A DNA stretch of 64,000 nucleotides. It comes from JAJPGZ01 sp038229295. Its GTDB lineage: Bacteria; Verrucomicrobiota; Verrucomicrobiia; Chthoniobacterales; UBA10450. Numbering within the stretch: position 1 is the stretch's first letter; each line of letters opens with the position of its first letter. Shown here in pieces: positions 1-7,791 of the stretch. The translations under genes and the position numbers were made by a program. The stretch is taken from NCBI GenBank assembly GCA_038229295.1, contig JBBROO010000004.1, positions 1 to 64,000 of the forward strand. The letters are read 5' to 3'. The notes under the pieces were generated by a model. That model worked only from the letters and a program-made list of their open reading frames with translations, searched no databases and was not told the DNA's origin.

Positions 1-873
1 CAAGTTCAACAGAATCGTCGCGTGAATTTCCAAGCCGCTGGAGAACTGGTAATTCGAGCGCGAATAGGGCGTAGCGAATTCATCGCGCTTTTGCTCGATC
101 GCACTAACGACATTCGAGCGGCCGCCGATCAATACGATGCGATCTCGAAAAAAATCTGGCGGCACGCCATCGGGTGCGAGCGCTTGCGCGAAATTGACGG
201 CGGAGAATGTGTTCGGCGGTCCGTAGTAATTTATCCAGCGTTGCGAAATGGAATCGCGAGATGTCGATGTCGATCTTGCACCGAGATTTTCGGCTGCTTT
301 CCACGTTGCGCTGGGAATGTCGCTCGTTCCCGTGAACAACTGGCGCACGCCGTAATCCGCATCAACTGGACGAAATGCGAGCAGACCCCAGCCGGCGGCG
401 GCTTTGCGCAGCGGCTTGATCGGCGGCAAGACGCGCTCCTGATTTACACCGCTGATCGGTTGCACAATTTCCAGCGCCGCGCCGAGCACGACGTGTCCAT
501 TTCGGCGAATGGTTTCCGCAAACGCATCGTCGGTCGCGGCATCGCGCGCGGCCGAGTCAAAGACGACATCGTAAAAAACCAGACGCGCTTTGTCGTTCGT
601 TAGGCGATCGAGCAATTGCGAGTGCAGGCTGCGGTTCCAAATATCATCGAGCGGCTGGTGCAATTGCTTGGCCGAATCGTCATCGAGATAAACGAGCGCG
701 ACTTCGTGCGTATCCAAAGTTGCGCGCCAAAGAAACGGAAGATCGTAACTGAGACGCGCGAGCGGTTCGCCGAACGAGTAGTGAACGCAAGCCAGGCCGA
801 CCGCGATGGTGGCGGCGCTACCGCTCGCGACGGTGAGCGCGCGCGTGAAAGATTTTTTCTGGCGTTCCTGCAT
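1..873 (-). CDS. CHASE2-domain sensor protein, N-terminal part (runs off the left edge)
   Basis: An open frame of 291 codons reads leftwards from ATG at 873 to base 1 without a stop; an in-frame TGA three codons upstream fixes the start. The protein begins with a basic stretch and one hydrophobic segment (about residues 13-32), then a CHASE2-type extracytoplasmic region with blocks YDLPFLWRA, YLDDDSAKQL, FYDVVFD and IVLIGG. In the family, CHASE2 is followed by membrane helices and a cyclase or kinase output domain; that part lies outside the window, so the output is unknown. It starts 48 bp after the FecR gene on the same strand, a recurrent FecR-CHASE2 pairing, so the two are probably cotranscribed. 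Confidence 0.85.
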   Translation of the reverse strand, partial: MQERQKKSFTRALTVASGSAATIAVGLACVHYSFGEPLARLSYDLPFLWRATLDTHEVALVYLDDDSAKQLHQPLDDIWNRSLHSQLLDRLTNDKARLVFYDVVFDSAARDAATDDAFAETIRRNGHVVLGAALEIVQPISGVNQERVLPPIKPLRKAAAGWGLLAFRPVDADYGVRQLFTGTSDIPSATWKAAENLGARSTSTSRDSISQRWINYYGPPNTFSAVNFAQALAPDGVPPDFFRDRIVLIGGRSNVVSAIEQKRDEFATPYSRSNYQFSSGLEIHATILLNL

Positions 874-921
874 TCGAATTCACTCGTGCAAGATCGACAA
901 TCGTAAGATCGACAAGTGCGC

Positions 922-2034
922 CTACGGATTTGTCACCGGCGTTGGCTGACACGGGCCGCTGGTGTCGCCGGGATGACTCTGCAAATACGATTGCAAATCC
1001 GAACAGGCCACCTGCACCTCGCTGCCATTGTGACAAACGATGCAAACATTTCCGATTGCACCTCCGCCGATTGATCCCGGCGGGGCATTAATATTCGCCG
1101 GCGGATTAGTGAAGTTGCCCTCGTTAGTCTGCGCGCCATGCTCAATTTCATTGGCGCATCCGGGCGAAATTTGAATCGCAAGTTCAGTGTACTCGGCCGC
1201 GCGGGTTGGGTCGGCTGCTACCACGGCGGCCACGACTTGCGCGACCGCGCCACAATCGCCGCCCAGACAACGAAGTGCCGTGCGCAAGATGTCGGGCCCG
1301 AGTTCTCTTCGTTTCTGAACCGCCGCTTTCACCACTTGGGGCGCGACCATTCGCCATTGCTTCATGGCGTCGCAAAGTCCATCGAGGAACTGCTGCTTGT
1401 CCGCAGTGACAACGGTTTCGTGTGGCGGCAGTTTGGTCTCGATCAACAAGTACCACTGGACGGAGTTCATCGCGTTGCGGATATCGCCCTTCGTTTCACT
1501 CTGGCCGGGTTCTGCTTCGCCCTGGTCGCCCTTGCCTAACACCATTCGACCGGCGCTATCGGAAAGTTCGACCTCGCCCGAAAGCATTGCGACTAAGGTG
1601 CGATGTTGAGGAGTGACCGTAAGGAGAAATTCCGTTCCGCGGATGGCGCCATTGGCGGCCGGCGTTTGGAAATTTATTTCGCGCGATTTTTCGCGACTGA
1701 AAAAGTAGGTCGAACCTTGTTTAACGTCGAGTGTCGCTTTTCCGCTGGCGTCTTTCGGCGGCAGAATCTCGATCGTAGTCAGCTCATCGATGCGCAGCAT
1801 GGTGGCATCGCCCAGCTTCGCGGCCGCGCGGCTGTCTTCGCCGGTGCGCAGACGATCATGCGTGGCTAACGACTGCCCGACTTCTGCACCCGACCAGGCG
1901 CCATTCGGTTTCGAGAAATCAACAACGTTGACCTTGCTGACGAGGGTCGCGGTATTGTCAGCCGCCTGAGTAACGGCGAGCTGGGCAATCAAAATGCCAG
2001 TCACACCCGTTAGGCCCATATGGCGGCGCCGCAC
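922..2034 (-). CDS. Secreted FecR-domain protein
   Basis: 370 aa. GTG at 2034 is preferred over ATG at 2019 because it adds an RRRH basic n-region before the hydrophobic signal sequence (cleavage near TQA-AD). Residues about 50-160 fit a FecR domain: VGQSLATHDRLRTGEDSRA, the KLGDATMLRID block, LDVKQGSTYFF and GAIRGTEFLL. FecR domains are periplasmic ligand or signal-sensing modules. The middle is Ala-rich and helical; the C-terminus is Pro/Asn/Gly-rich and ends in a CIVCHNG block followed by HPGDTSGPC. That block resembles the CHNG...HPGD tails of secreted proteins in related phyla rather than a proven haem site. Next gene downstream is the CHASE2 sensor, so FecR may feed it a signal. Confidence 0.82.
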   Translation of the reverse strand: MRRRHMGLTGVTGILIAQLAVTQAADNTATLVSKVNVVDFSKPNGAWSGAEVGQSLATHDRLRTGEDSRAAAKLGDATMLRIDELTTIEILPPKDASGKATLDVKQGSTYFFSREKSREINFQTPAANGAIRGTEFLLTVTPQHRTLVAMLSGEVELSDSAGRMVLGKGDQGEAEPGQSETKGDIRNAMNSVQWYLLIETKLPPHETVVTADKQQFLDGLCDAMKQWRMVAPQVVKAAVQKRRELGPDILRTALRCLGGDCGAVAQVVAAVVAADPTRAAEYTELAIQISPGCANEIEHGAQTNEGNFTNPPANINAPPGSIGGGAIGNVCIVCHNGSEVQVACSDLQSYLQSHPGDTSGPCQPTPVTNP

Positions 2035-2133
2035 GAGTCAGGAAATACCAAGTTCACTTTTGTTAGGCAAGGCCGAAACGATGTCTCTTAGCGGCGGGAT
2101 TACGCGGTGGCGAAGGACGCGGCTTATTTCGGG

Positions 2134-2559
2134 ATGAGCAATTATCCGAAAAGCCCGAAAGAGATGACCGGCGGGATGATGTATTTCCCGCGAATGCTGG
2201 ACAAGATTCGCCTGCACATCCGCGGTGAGCTGGGCGAAGAGTATCAACCCAATCTCGGCAAGCCGATTTCCGCCGACGGCATGTGCCTGAATTTTCTGCG
2301 AATCGACTATGTCGATCTTTGCCAGCGTGTGCAGGAAGGCGGCAGCGACGAAGAGATTCTGGAGTGGTGTTTTGCAAAAGGCCGGCGGCTCAATGAAGGC
2401 GACCTCACCGTTTGGAATGGATTCATGGCAAAATTCGGCTGGAATGATTTCGCCACGCCGATGTTGGAAAAACAGAAAGAGAAGTACGGAATCCCGCATC
2501 GCACCGACATCGTCACGATTCCCGATCTGATGGATTTTGACGAAAAGCGCAAAGCTTGA
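2134..2559 (+). CDS. DUF5069 domain protein
   Basis: 141 aa from ATG 2134 (an in-frame GTG at 2107 would add nine residues). Family members start just before an SP.....GG block, as here (PKSPKEMTGG), which favours the ATG. Recognisable family blocks are YFPRMLDKIRLH, CLNFLRIDY, the GGSDEEILEWCF motif and VWNGFM..GW. The family is soluble and has no established function; it is common in Verrucomicrobiota and Planctomycetota. It is divergent from the FecR gene across a 99-bp gap that holds two GTTAGGC words, and is followed after 15 bp by a secreted protein gene. Confidence 0.8.
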   Translation: MSNYPKSPKEMTGGMMYFPRMLDKIRLHIRGELGEEYQPNLGKPISADGMCLNFLRIDYVDLCQRVQEGGSDEEILEWCFAKGRRLNEGDLTVWNGFMAKFGWNDFATPMLEKQKEKYGIPHRTDIVTIPDLMDFDEKRKA

Positions 2560-2574
2560 GCGTGGCGAATTTTT

Positions 2575-3021
2575 GTGAATTATAAAAGGCCGCTCATCAC
2601 GAGCTTGATCCTTCTAAGTTGCGTCTCGCTCCGCGCCGGAGATGCCGTCGTTATCGGATATAACGCCGAAGGAATTTGGACGGCCGTGACATACTATTGT
2701 TCTTCTTCACCGAAGGGCGGTCGCGATTACAAAGACGCGGCGCAAGCACGCGAAGAAGCGCTGCGCGATTTGCGTAAACGCGCGGGCCACGATCTCGTTA
2801 GGTCGAACGTTATCGCTGAGTCTGATGCTACCGGTTACTTCGCCGTTGCGCGCGGCAAAACGCCCTCGGGGAAAGATGAGACTGTAGTTGGGTTTGGAAA
2901 ATCCCAGAGCGATGCGGACAGAAAAGCCTTGGCGGATTTGCATCGCGCCGGAGCAACGACCAAGACAAAAATCTTCTATCGCTATTTCTCCTACGGCGAG
3001 GGCTCCATTCCGAAGTCATAA
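2575..3021 (+). CDS. Secreted hypothetical protein
   Basis: 148 aa from GTG 2575. An N-terminal hydrophobic stretch ending SLRAG-DAV looks like a signal peptide. The mature part has a YNAEGIWTAVTYY segment, a charged helix (YKDAAQAREEALRDLRKRAGH) and a second half with VGFGKSQSDADRKALADL. The two aligned halves, each with a strand then a helix, are reminiscent of DUF4189-like proteins, but I do not see enough to assign it. It follows the DUF5069 gene by 15 bp and precedes a secreted peptidase, so it may belong to the same transcript. Function unknown. Confidence 0.6.
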   Translation: MNYKRPLITSLILLSCVSLRAGDAVVIGYNAEGIWTAVTYYCSSSPKGGRDYKDAAQAREEALRDLRKRAGHDLVRSNVIAESDATGYFAVARGKTPSGKDETVVGFGKSQSDADRKALADLHRAGATTKTKIFYRYFSYGEGSIPKS

Positions 3022-3056
3022 ATTGCCGCGCCGGCAATTCGATTCGACCATTGCGA

Positions 3057-4547
3057 ATGCGATCGTTTCCATTTCGGTATCTCTTTGCAATCGGTGCAGC
3101 GATTTCACAACTCGGCGCGCAACCGAACGCGCCCGCGGCAAGATCGACATCTACTCCCAGCGCGGTTCTGAACGCGCCGTCGCCATCGCCGACTCCGATT
3201 GTTTTGTCCGCCGGAACGCTGGCCGAGCTGAAGCGATTACAGCAAGCGGCCTTGAACAGCGATTACGCATACCGACAGGTCGCCCATCTCGCCAACAATA
3301 TTGGCCCGCGCTTATCGGGTTCCAGCCAAGCGGCCAAGGCGGTTGAATATGTTGCGGGCGAACTCAAAGCGATCGGCTGTGACGTTCAACTCGAGAAAGT
3401 GATGGTGCCGCATTGGGTGCGGGGCGAAGAGTCGGCGGCGCTCGTGCAATTTCCGGGGATGGCGGAGAACACGACTCAAAAAGTTGTTTTGTGCGCGCTC
3501 GGCGGAAGCGTGGCCACGCCTAACGAAGGCATCACGGCCGATATCGTGGCGGTGCGAAACTTCGACGAACTGAAAGCGATGCCGCGCGATAAAGTTGCGG
3601 GCAAAATTGTTCTCTTCGATTACCACTTCGACAAACAAATGGCGGCGGAAGGCCGCGGCGGAGATGCTTACAGTGAAGCGGTCGTTTATCGGAGCGACGG
3701 TCCGAGCGCGGCCGCGTGTCAGGGTGCAAGTGCGTGTTTGATCCGCTCGGTCGGCGGCGCCGATTATCGACTGCCACACACCGGCCAAACAAAATACGCG
3801 GCGGATGCGCCGAAGATTCCGGCTGGAGCTGTTACAGCGGAGGACGCAGATATGATTGTCGATCTTGCGCGGCAGGGAGCGGTTAAAATGAAACTCATTT
3901 TGACGCCGCAAACATTGCCCGAGGTCGAGAGCGCGAATGTCATCGGCGACATCAAAGGGAGCGAACATCCCGAACAGATCATCATCGTGTCCGGACATTT
4001 GGATTCGTGGGATTTGGGAACGGGCGCGATCGATGATGGCGCGGGCGTCGCGGTTTCCATGGAAGCGGCGAACCTGATTCACAAACTTAATCTTAAACCG
4101 AAGCGCACGATTCGCGTGATCGCGTGGATGAATGAAGAGAACGGTCTCGCCGGTTCGAAACAATACGAGAAAGATAACGCGGGCAAGATCGACAAACACT
4201 TCGCCGCCATCGAAACGGACAATGGCGCCGGTCATCCGTTAGGCCTGAACATCAAAGGCAAAAGCGAAATCAAAACATTGCTCGCGCCTTTGGCCGCTAT
4301 TCTGCAGGAATCTGGCGCGGGCGCGCTGAATCTGGTCGAGCATTGCGGCGCGGACATCGAGCCGTTGGAAAAAGCGGGAGTGCCGGCGTTCAGTCCCATT
4401 CAGGACAGCCGGTTCTATTTTAATTATCATCACACCGCGGCCGACACGCTCGACAAAATTGTTCCTAAAGAATTAGCGGAAAATTCCGCCGTGATCGCGG
4501 CCGCAGCCTACGCGCTGGCGAATATGGAGCAGCCGTTGCCGCGTTAG
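3057..4547 (+). CDS. Secreted M28 family zinc aminopeptidase with PA domain
   Basis: 496 aa from ATG 3057 (TTG at 3051 is also in frame). A signal peptide (about residues 1-23, ending LGAQ) precedes a Pro/Ser/Thr linker and a mature enzyme of carboxypeptidase-Q type. A PA domain is inserted around residues 130-290, then the peptidase core carries the two-zinc set: H in SGHLDSW (about 313), D in AIDDGAG, E in MNEENG (catalytic base), D in ETDNGAG and H in YHHTAAD. It should trim N-terminal residues from peptides in the periplasm or outside. The TAG stop lies inside a GTTAGGC word that abuts an AAGATCGACA word. The PA domain interior is encoded normally; nothing is truncated. Confidence 0.9.
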   Translation: MRSFPFRYLFAIGAAISQLGAQPNAPAARSTSTPSAVLNAPSPSPTPIVLSAGTLAELKRLQQAALNSDYAYRQVAHLANNIGPRLSGSSQAAKAVEYVAGELKAIGCDVQLEKVMVPHWVRGEESAALVQFPGMAENTTQKVVLCALGGSVATPNEGITADIVAVRNFDELKAMPRDKVAGKIVLFDYHFDKQMAAEGRGGDAYSEAVVYRSDGPSAAACQGASACLIRSVGGADYRLPHTGQTKYAADAPKIPAGAVTAEDADMIVDLARQGAVKMKLILTPQTLPEVESANVIGDIKGSEHPEQIIIVSGHLDSWDLGTGAIDDGAGVAVSMEAANLIHKLNLKPKRTIRVIAWMNEENGLAGSKQYEKDNAGKIDKHFAAIETDNGAGHPLGLNIKGKSEIKTLLAPLAAILQESGAGALNLVEHCGADIEPLEKAGVPAFSPIQDSRFYFNYHHTAADTLDKIVPKELAENSAVIAAAAYALANMEQPLPR

Positions 4548-4634
4548 GCAAGATCGACATCCTGGCCGCTGTTCATTCGTTAGCCGCTCGGAAACAAAGG
4601 GCCGAGGCATAGCGGGTGCTTTGAAAGAGTCCGC

Positions 4635-4823
4635 ATGCGAGTTTTTCGGCTCACCGTGGTTTTGATTTCATTTGTCGCCCTAACAAATGCGCAAGCTGGC
4701 GTGGCCGGAGTGTCCCAGACGATTCCCACCTGGCTCTCTCTTTTCCTGTGCGGCAGTCTCATCGCCGGAACCACGCTGCATCGGCGATCGAAGACGCGTC
4801 GCTCGAAAAAAGATCTCGCGTAG
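4635..4823 (+). CDS. Possible small membrane protein
   Basis: 62 aa. This is the only reading frame of note in the 335-bp gap 4548-4882 between the peptidase and mrp. It has an N-terminal signal-like helix (VVLISFVALTNAQAG), a second hydrophobic stretch (WLSLFLCGSLIAGTTL) and a basic tail (HRRSKTRRSKKDLA), the signal-helix-basic layout of short anchors. There is no clear homologue I recognise and the ribosome binding site is weak (gaaagagt upstream). It could be a chance frame. The rest of the gap holds one composite GTTAGGC/AAGATCGACA site at 4543-4559 and no other structure I can see. Confidence 0.4.
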   Translation: MRVFRLTVVLISFVALTNAQAGVAGVSQTIPTWLSLFLCGSLIAGTTLHRRSKTRRSKKDLA

Positions 4824-4882
4824 CCGCGTTCATTCAGCGGTTCTCTTTACGCCATCATCGCGCTGCGTACGTTTCTCGCCCG

Positions 4883-5926
4883 ATGATTGTCACGGACGAA
4901 GAAATCAAGGACGCGCTGAAAGCGGTGAAGTATCCCGGCTTCACTCGCGACATTGTTTCCTTCGGTTTGGTCAAAGGAATCAAGATCGACAATGGCGATG
5001 TGCGGGTGCAGCTCGCTCTCGCCACGACTGATCCGAGCGTTCCGGCCACGATCAAAAACGATGCTGAGAAAATCTTGCGCGAACTTTCCGGAATTCGCAG
5101 CGCGCAAGTTTTGATCGATATCCATGCGCCGCCGGCCGGCTCGGGCGCAAGTGTCGGCACCACGCGGATTCCGGGAATCAAACACGTCATCGCCATTGCC
5201 AGCGGCAAAGGCGGCGTCGGCAAATCGACCGTCGCGGCAAATCTCGCCATCGCTTTGCAAAAAACCGAAGCGCGCGTCGGTTTATGCGACTGCGATATTT
5301 ACGGGCCGAGCATCGCGCTGATGTTCGGCTCACGTGAACGTCCGGTGGCGACGGACGAAAACAAAATCATCCCGATCGAGCAGTACGGATTGAAGCTCAT
5401 GTCGATGGGATTTTTGCTCGACGACACTTCGCCCGCGATTTTGCGCGGCCCGATGGTGACGCGTTACACCCAACAATTTTTGCGGCAGGTCGAATGGGGC
5501 GAGCTCGACTTCCTTGTTCTCGATCTTCCACCGGGCACCGGCGACATCCAGTTAACCATCGTGCAAACGGTCGCGCTCGCCGGCGCCATCATCGTGACCA
5601 CGCCGCAGGAAGTCGCGCTCATCGACGCGCGCAAAGCCGCCACCATGTTCGAAAAAGTGAACGTGCCCGTGCTCGGTCTCATCGAAAACATGAGCTACTT
5701 CATTTGTCCGGGCGACGGAGTTCGCTACGATATTTTCGGCAGCGGCGGCGGCGAACGCGAAGCGAAACGGATCCGCGCGCCGTTGTTAGGCCAAATCCCG
5801 ATCGACATCGCGACGCGCGAAGCGGGCGACCGCGGGATGCCGATTACCGGGGAAGATCGACAATCAAAGGTGGCGGATGAGTTTCATAAAATCGCGAAAC
5901 AACTGCGCCAGATTCTCTCCGAGTAG
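4883..5926 (+). CDS. mrp: Mrp/ApbC family iron-sulfur cluster carrier ATPase
   Basis: 347 aa from ATG 4883. Residues about 5-80 form the MIP18/DUF59 domain; the rest is a ParA/MinD-type P-loop ATPase with a deviant Walker A (GKGGVGKST, about residue 108), the IYGPSIALMFG block, VLDLPPGTGD (Walker B region) and ENMSYF. Mrp proteins bind and transfer Fe-S clusters to apoproteins in the cytoplasm. Oddity: the usual C-X-X-C after ENMSYF is reduced to a single Cys (ICPGDG), so cluster binding would need another ligand. Several longer in-frame upstream starts exist, but MIVTDEEI matches the family N-terminus. The KIDN in IKIDNGDV is encoded by the dispersed AAGATCGACA word. Confidence 0.9.
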   Translation: MIVTDEEIKDALKAVKYPGFTRDIVSFGLVKGIKIDNGDVRVQLALATTDPSVPATIKNDAEKILRELSGIRSAQVLIDIHAPPAGSGASVGTTRIPGIKHVIAIASGKGGVGKSTVAANLAIALQKTEARVGLCDCDIYGPSIALMFGSRERPVATDENKIIPIEQYGLKLMSMGFLLDDTSPAILRGPMVTRYTQQFLRQVEWGELDFLVLDLPPGTGDIQLTIVQTVALAGAIIVTTPQEVALIDARKAATMFEKVNVPVLGLIENMSYFICPGDGVRYDIFGSGGGEREAKRIRAPLLGQIPIDIATREAGDRGMPITGEDRQSKVADEFHKIAKQLRQILSE

Positions 5927-6013
5927 CGCGCGGCCCGGGCTATGCTTAAATAAAGATCGACCTTGAACCGTCGAACTTAGGTTGGTTGAATTTGTTGACG
6001 GACTCGGAGTATT

Positions 6014-6259
6014 ATGAAAGAGAATCGCGAGATGCCTGCGGCCCAAGAAGCCCAATCGCAGTTTGTTAAAAACTCGACCCTCTACAAAGAGTTCCTGGCC
6101 GAGCGCGAAGAAATTTTGAAACACAAATGGATCGAGAGCGAAAAAGCCGGCAAAGATGTCGGCTTTGAAAAGGCCCTTCTCGATTGGATCGTGAAACATC
6201 GTTCCAATTGGCGGGACCGAAGAATGAAGGAGGCGCGTACCGTAAAATCCGCCACCTGA
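6014..6259 (+). CDS. Small conserved hypothetical protein (GxDVGFExALLDW motif)
   Basis: 81 aa, charged, no membrane segment. The pattern EEILKHKWIESEKAGKDVGF followed by ALLDWI.KHR..WR recurs in short proteins of diverse bacteria that I recognise only as uncharacterised; the family looks like a small helical soluble domain. The start codon ATG 6014 follows an acceptable gag at 6008. It ends 45 bp before pyrR, and the PyrR-binding hairpin lies in that gap, so it is probably upstream of, or cotranscribed with, the pyrimidine genes. Function unknown. Confidence 0.6.
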   Translation: MKENREMPAAQEAQSQFVKNSTLYKEFLAEREEILKHKWIESEKAGKDVGFEKALLDWIVKHRSNWRDRRMKEARTVKSAT

Positions 6260-6275
6260 TTTCGCTTTCCTTTAA

Positions 6276-6295
6276 CGCGATCCTGCGAGGTCGCG
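6276..6295 (+). promoter_or_regulatory. Predicted PyrR-binding RNA hairpin overlapping the pyrR translation start
   Basis: The RNA would fold as a 5-bp CGCGA/TCGCG stem topped by TCCTGCGAGG. The upper part, GATCCTGCGAGGTC, matches the PyrR binding-loop consensus ARUCCNGNGAGGYU at every invariant UCCNGNGAGG position; the two end mismatches compensate as a G-C pair. The hairpin abuts the Shine-Dalgarno (aagga, 6296-6300) of pyrR, with no terminator following, so PyrR bound to UMP/UTP would be expected to block translation of pyrR-pyrB-pyrC rather than promote termination. Confidence 0.7.
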
Positions 6296-6304
6296 AAGGA
6301 TGCA

Positions 6305-6862
6305 ATGAAAGATCGACAACCAACTTCTGCCGCCGTCCCCATCATGGACGCGGCCGCCATTCAAAAAGCGTTGCGCCGCATCGCGCACGAAATCGTTGAA
6401 GGCAATCCCGATTTGCACTCGGTCGTGCTCGCTGGAATCCCGTCGCGCGGGGTCGAGATCGCGCGCCGCATCGCGGAATTTATTCGCGACATCGGCAAGA
6501 TCGACATCGAGACGGGGATTGTCGATGTTGCGATGCATCGTGATGACGTCGGCACACGCGCGGAGTTGCCGATCGTGCACGAGTCGAAACTTCCGCTGCC
6601 GCTCGAAGGTCGCACCGTCATTATCGTGGATGATGTTCTTTTTACTGGCCGCACCGTGCGCGCGGCCCTGGATGCGATCGGCTCGTTCGGCCGGCCCGCG
6701 CGAATTCAACTCGCGGCGTTAGTCGATCGCGGCCACCGCGAATTGCCGATCCGCGCCGATTACGTTGGGAAAAATCTGCCGACCGCGGCCAACGAGAAGA
6801 TTCAAGTGCGACTCGAAGACACGGATCGCGAATCGGACGCCGTATTTTTAATCAAAGAATGA
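6305..6862 (+). CDS. pyrR: Bifunctional pyrimidine regulator / uracil phosphoribosyltransferase PyrR
   Basis: 185 aa, family length. Type I phosphoribosyltransferase fold: GIPSRG near residue 46, the PRPP-binding signature VIIVDDVLFTGRT at about 106-118, and the C-terminal GHRELPIRADYVGKN block typical of PyrR. It converts uracil and PRPP to UMP and, with UMP/UTP bound, binds its mRNA target. First gene of pyrR-pyrB-pyrC; its TGA overlaps the pyrB ATG (ATGA). A PyrR-type hairpin sits directly before its ribosome binding site, so it probably represses its own operon. The extra N-terminus (MKDRQPTSAAVP) is encoded partly by an AAGATCGACA word at 6309; the family fold starts near IMDAAAIQ. Confidence 0.93.
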   Translation: MKDRQPTSAAVPIMDAAAIQKALRRIAHEIVEGNPDLHSVVLAGIPSRGVEIARRIAEFIRDIGKIDIETGIVDVAMHRDDVGTRAELPIVHESKLPLPLEGRTVIIVDDVLFTGRTVRAALDAIGSFGRPARIQLAALVDRGHRELPIRADYVGKNLPTAANEKIQVRLEDTDRESDAVFLIKE

Positions 6863-7791
6863 ACGCGCGCTGGAATCGAAAGGATCTGACCGGCCTGCGC
6901 GAACTTTCGGCTGAGGAAATTAATTTTATTCTCGAAACCGCCGATGCTTTCAAGCAGGTCGGCACGCGCGAGATCAAAAAAGTTCCAGCGTTGCGCGGCA
7001 AGACGCTGGTGAATTTTTTTGTCGAGCCGAGCACGCGGACACGGACATCGTTCGAACTCGCGGCGTTGCGATTGAGCGCAGACGTGATCAATATCTCGGC
7101 GGCGAGCTCCAGCCTAACGAAGGGCGAGACGCTGAAAGACACGGCGCGGAATCTGGAAGCGTTGCACGCCGACATTCTCGTGCTGCGACACGGCTCCGCC
7201 GGCGCTGCTCAATTCTTGGCGCAACGATTGAAGTCGAGCGTGATCAATGCCGGCGACGGCGCGCACGAACATCCGACCCAGGCATTACTCGATCTCTACA
7301 CCATTCGGGAAAAGCGAGGCAAGATCGACAATCTCCATGTCGTCATTATCGGTGACATTCTCTTTAGCCGCGTCGCGCGCTCGAACATTTTCGGCCTAAC
7401 AAAACTGGGCGCGCGGGTCACATTGGTCGGCCCGAGCACGCTCGTGCCGCGCGAATTCGAAAAACTCGGCGTCGCCGTTTCGCACAAGATCGACAACGTC
7501 CTTCCGGGCGCGGACGTGGTGAATCTCCTGCGCATTCAGCACGAACGTCAGCGCAAAGAATATTTCCCGGGCATCGGCGAGTACCGACGCCTCTTCGGCC
7601 TAACAAAAGAACGCGCGAAGATGTTAAAGCCCGATTGCCTCATCATGCATCCGGGCCCGATCAATCGCGGCGTCGAGATCGACAGCGAAGTCGCCGATGG
7701 AAGCCAGAGCGTCATTCTCGATCAAGTCACGAACGGTCTCGCCGTGCGCATGGCCGTTCTCTATCTCTGCGGAGGAATCGCGACGACATGA
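6859..7791 (+). CDS. pyrB: Aspartate carbamoyltransferase catalytic subunit
   Basis: 310 aa, full length. Carbamoyl-phosphate site STRTRTSFE at about residue 58 and HPTQALLDL near 138 are diagnostic; the aspartate loop region LRIQHERQ follows. It makes N-carbamoyl-aspartate in pyrimidine synthesis. No pyrI regulatory gene is adjacent, so the enzyme is probably the unregulated trimer form or associates with PyrC. It overlaps pyrR and pyrC by 4 bp each (ATGA), implying translational coupling. Two AAGATCGACA words (7321, 7486) and three GCCTAAC words (7112, 7394, 7598) lie in the gene, giving KIDN and GLTK peptides. Confidence 0.95.
   Translation: MNARWNRKDLTGLRELSAEEINFILETADAFKQVGTREIKKVPALRGKTLVNFFVEPSTRTRTSFELAALRLSADVINISAASSSLTKGETLKDTARNLEALHADILVLRHGSAGAAQFLAQRLKSSVINAGDGAHEHPTQALLDLYTIREKRGKIDNLHVVIIGDILFSRVARSNIFGLTKLGARVTLVGPSTLVPREFEKLGVAVSHKIDNVLPGADVVNLLRIQHERQRKEYFPGIGEYRRLFGLTKERAKMLKPDCLIMHPGPINRGVEIDSEVADGSQSVILDQVTNGLAVRMAVLYLCGGIATT

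Noticed and set aside
1..873. Forward open frames at 22-603 and 616-906
   Set aside because: They are Arg/Cys-rich shadows of the minus-strand CHASE2 gene, which has a clean family match.
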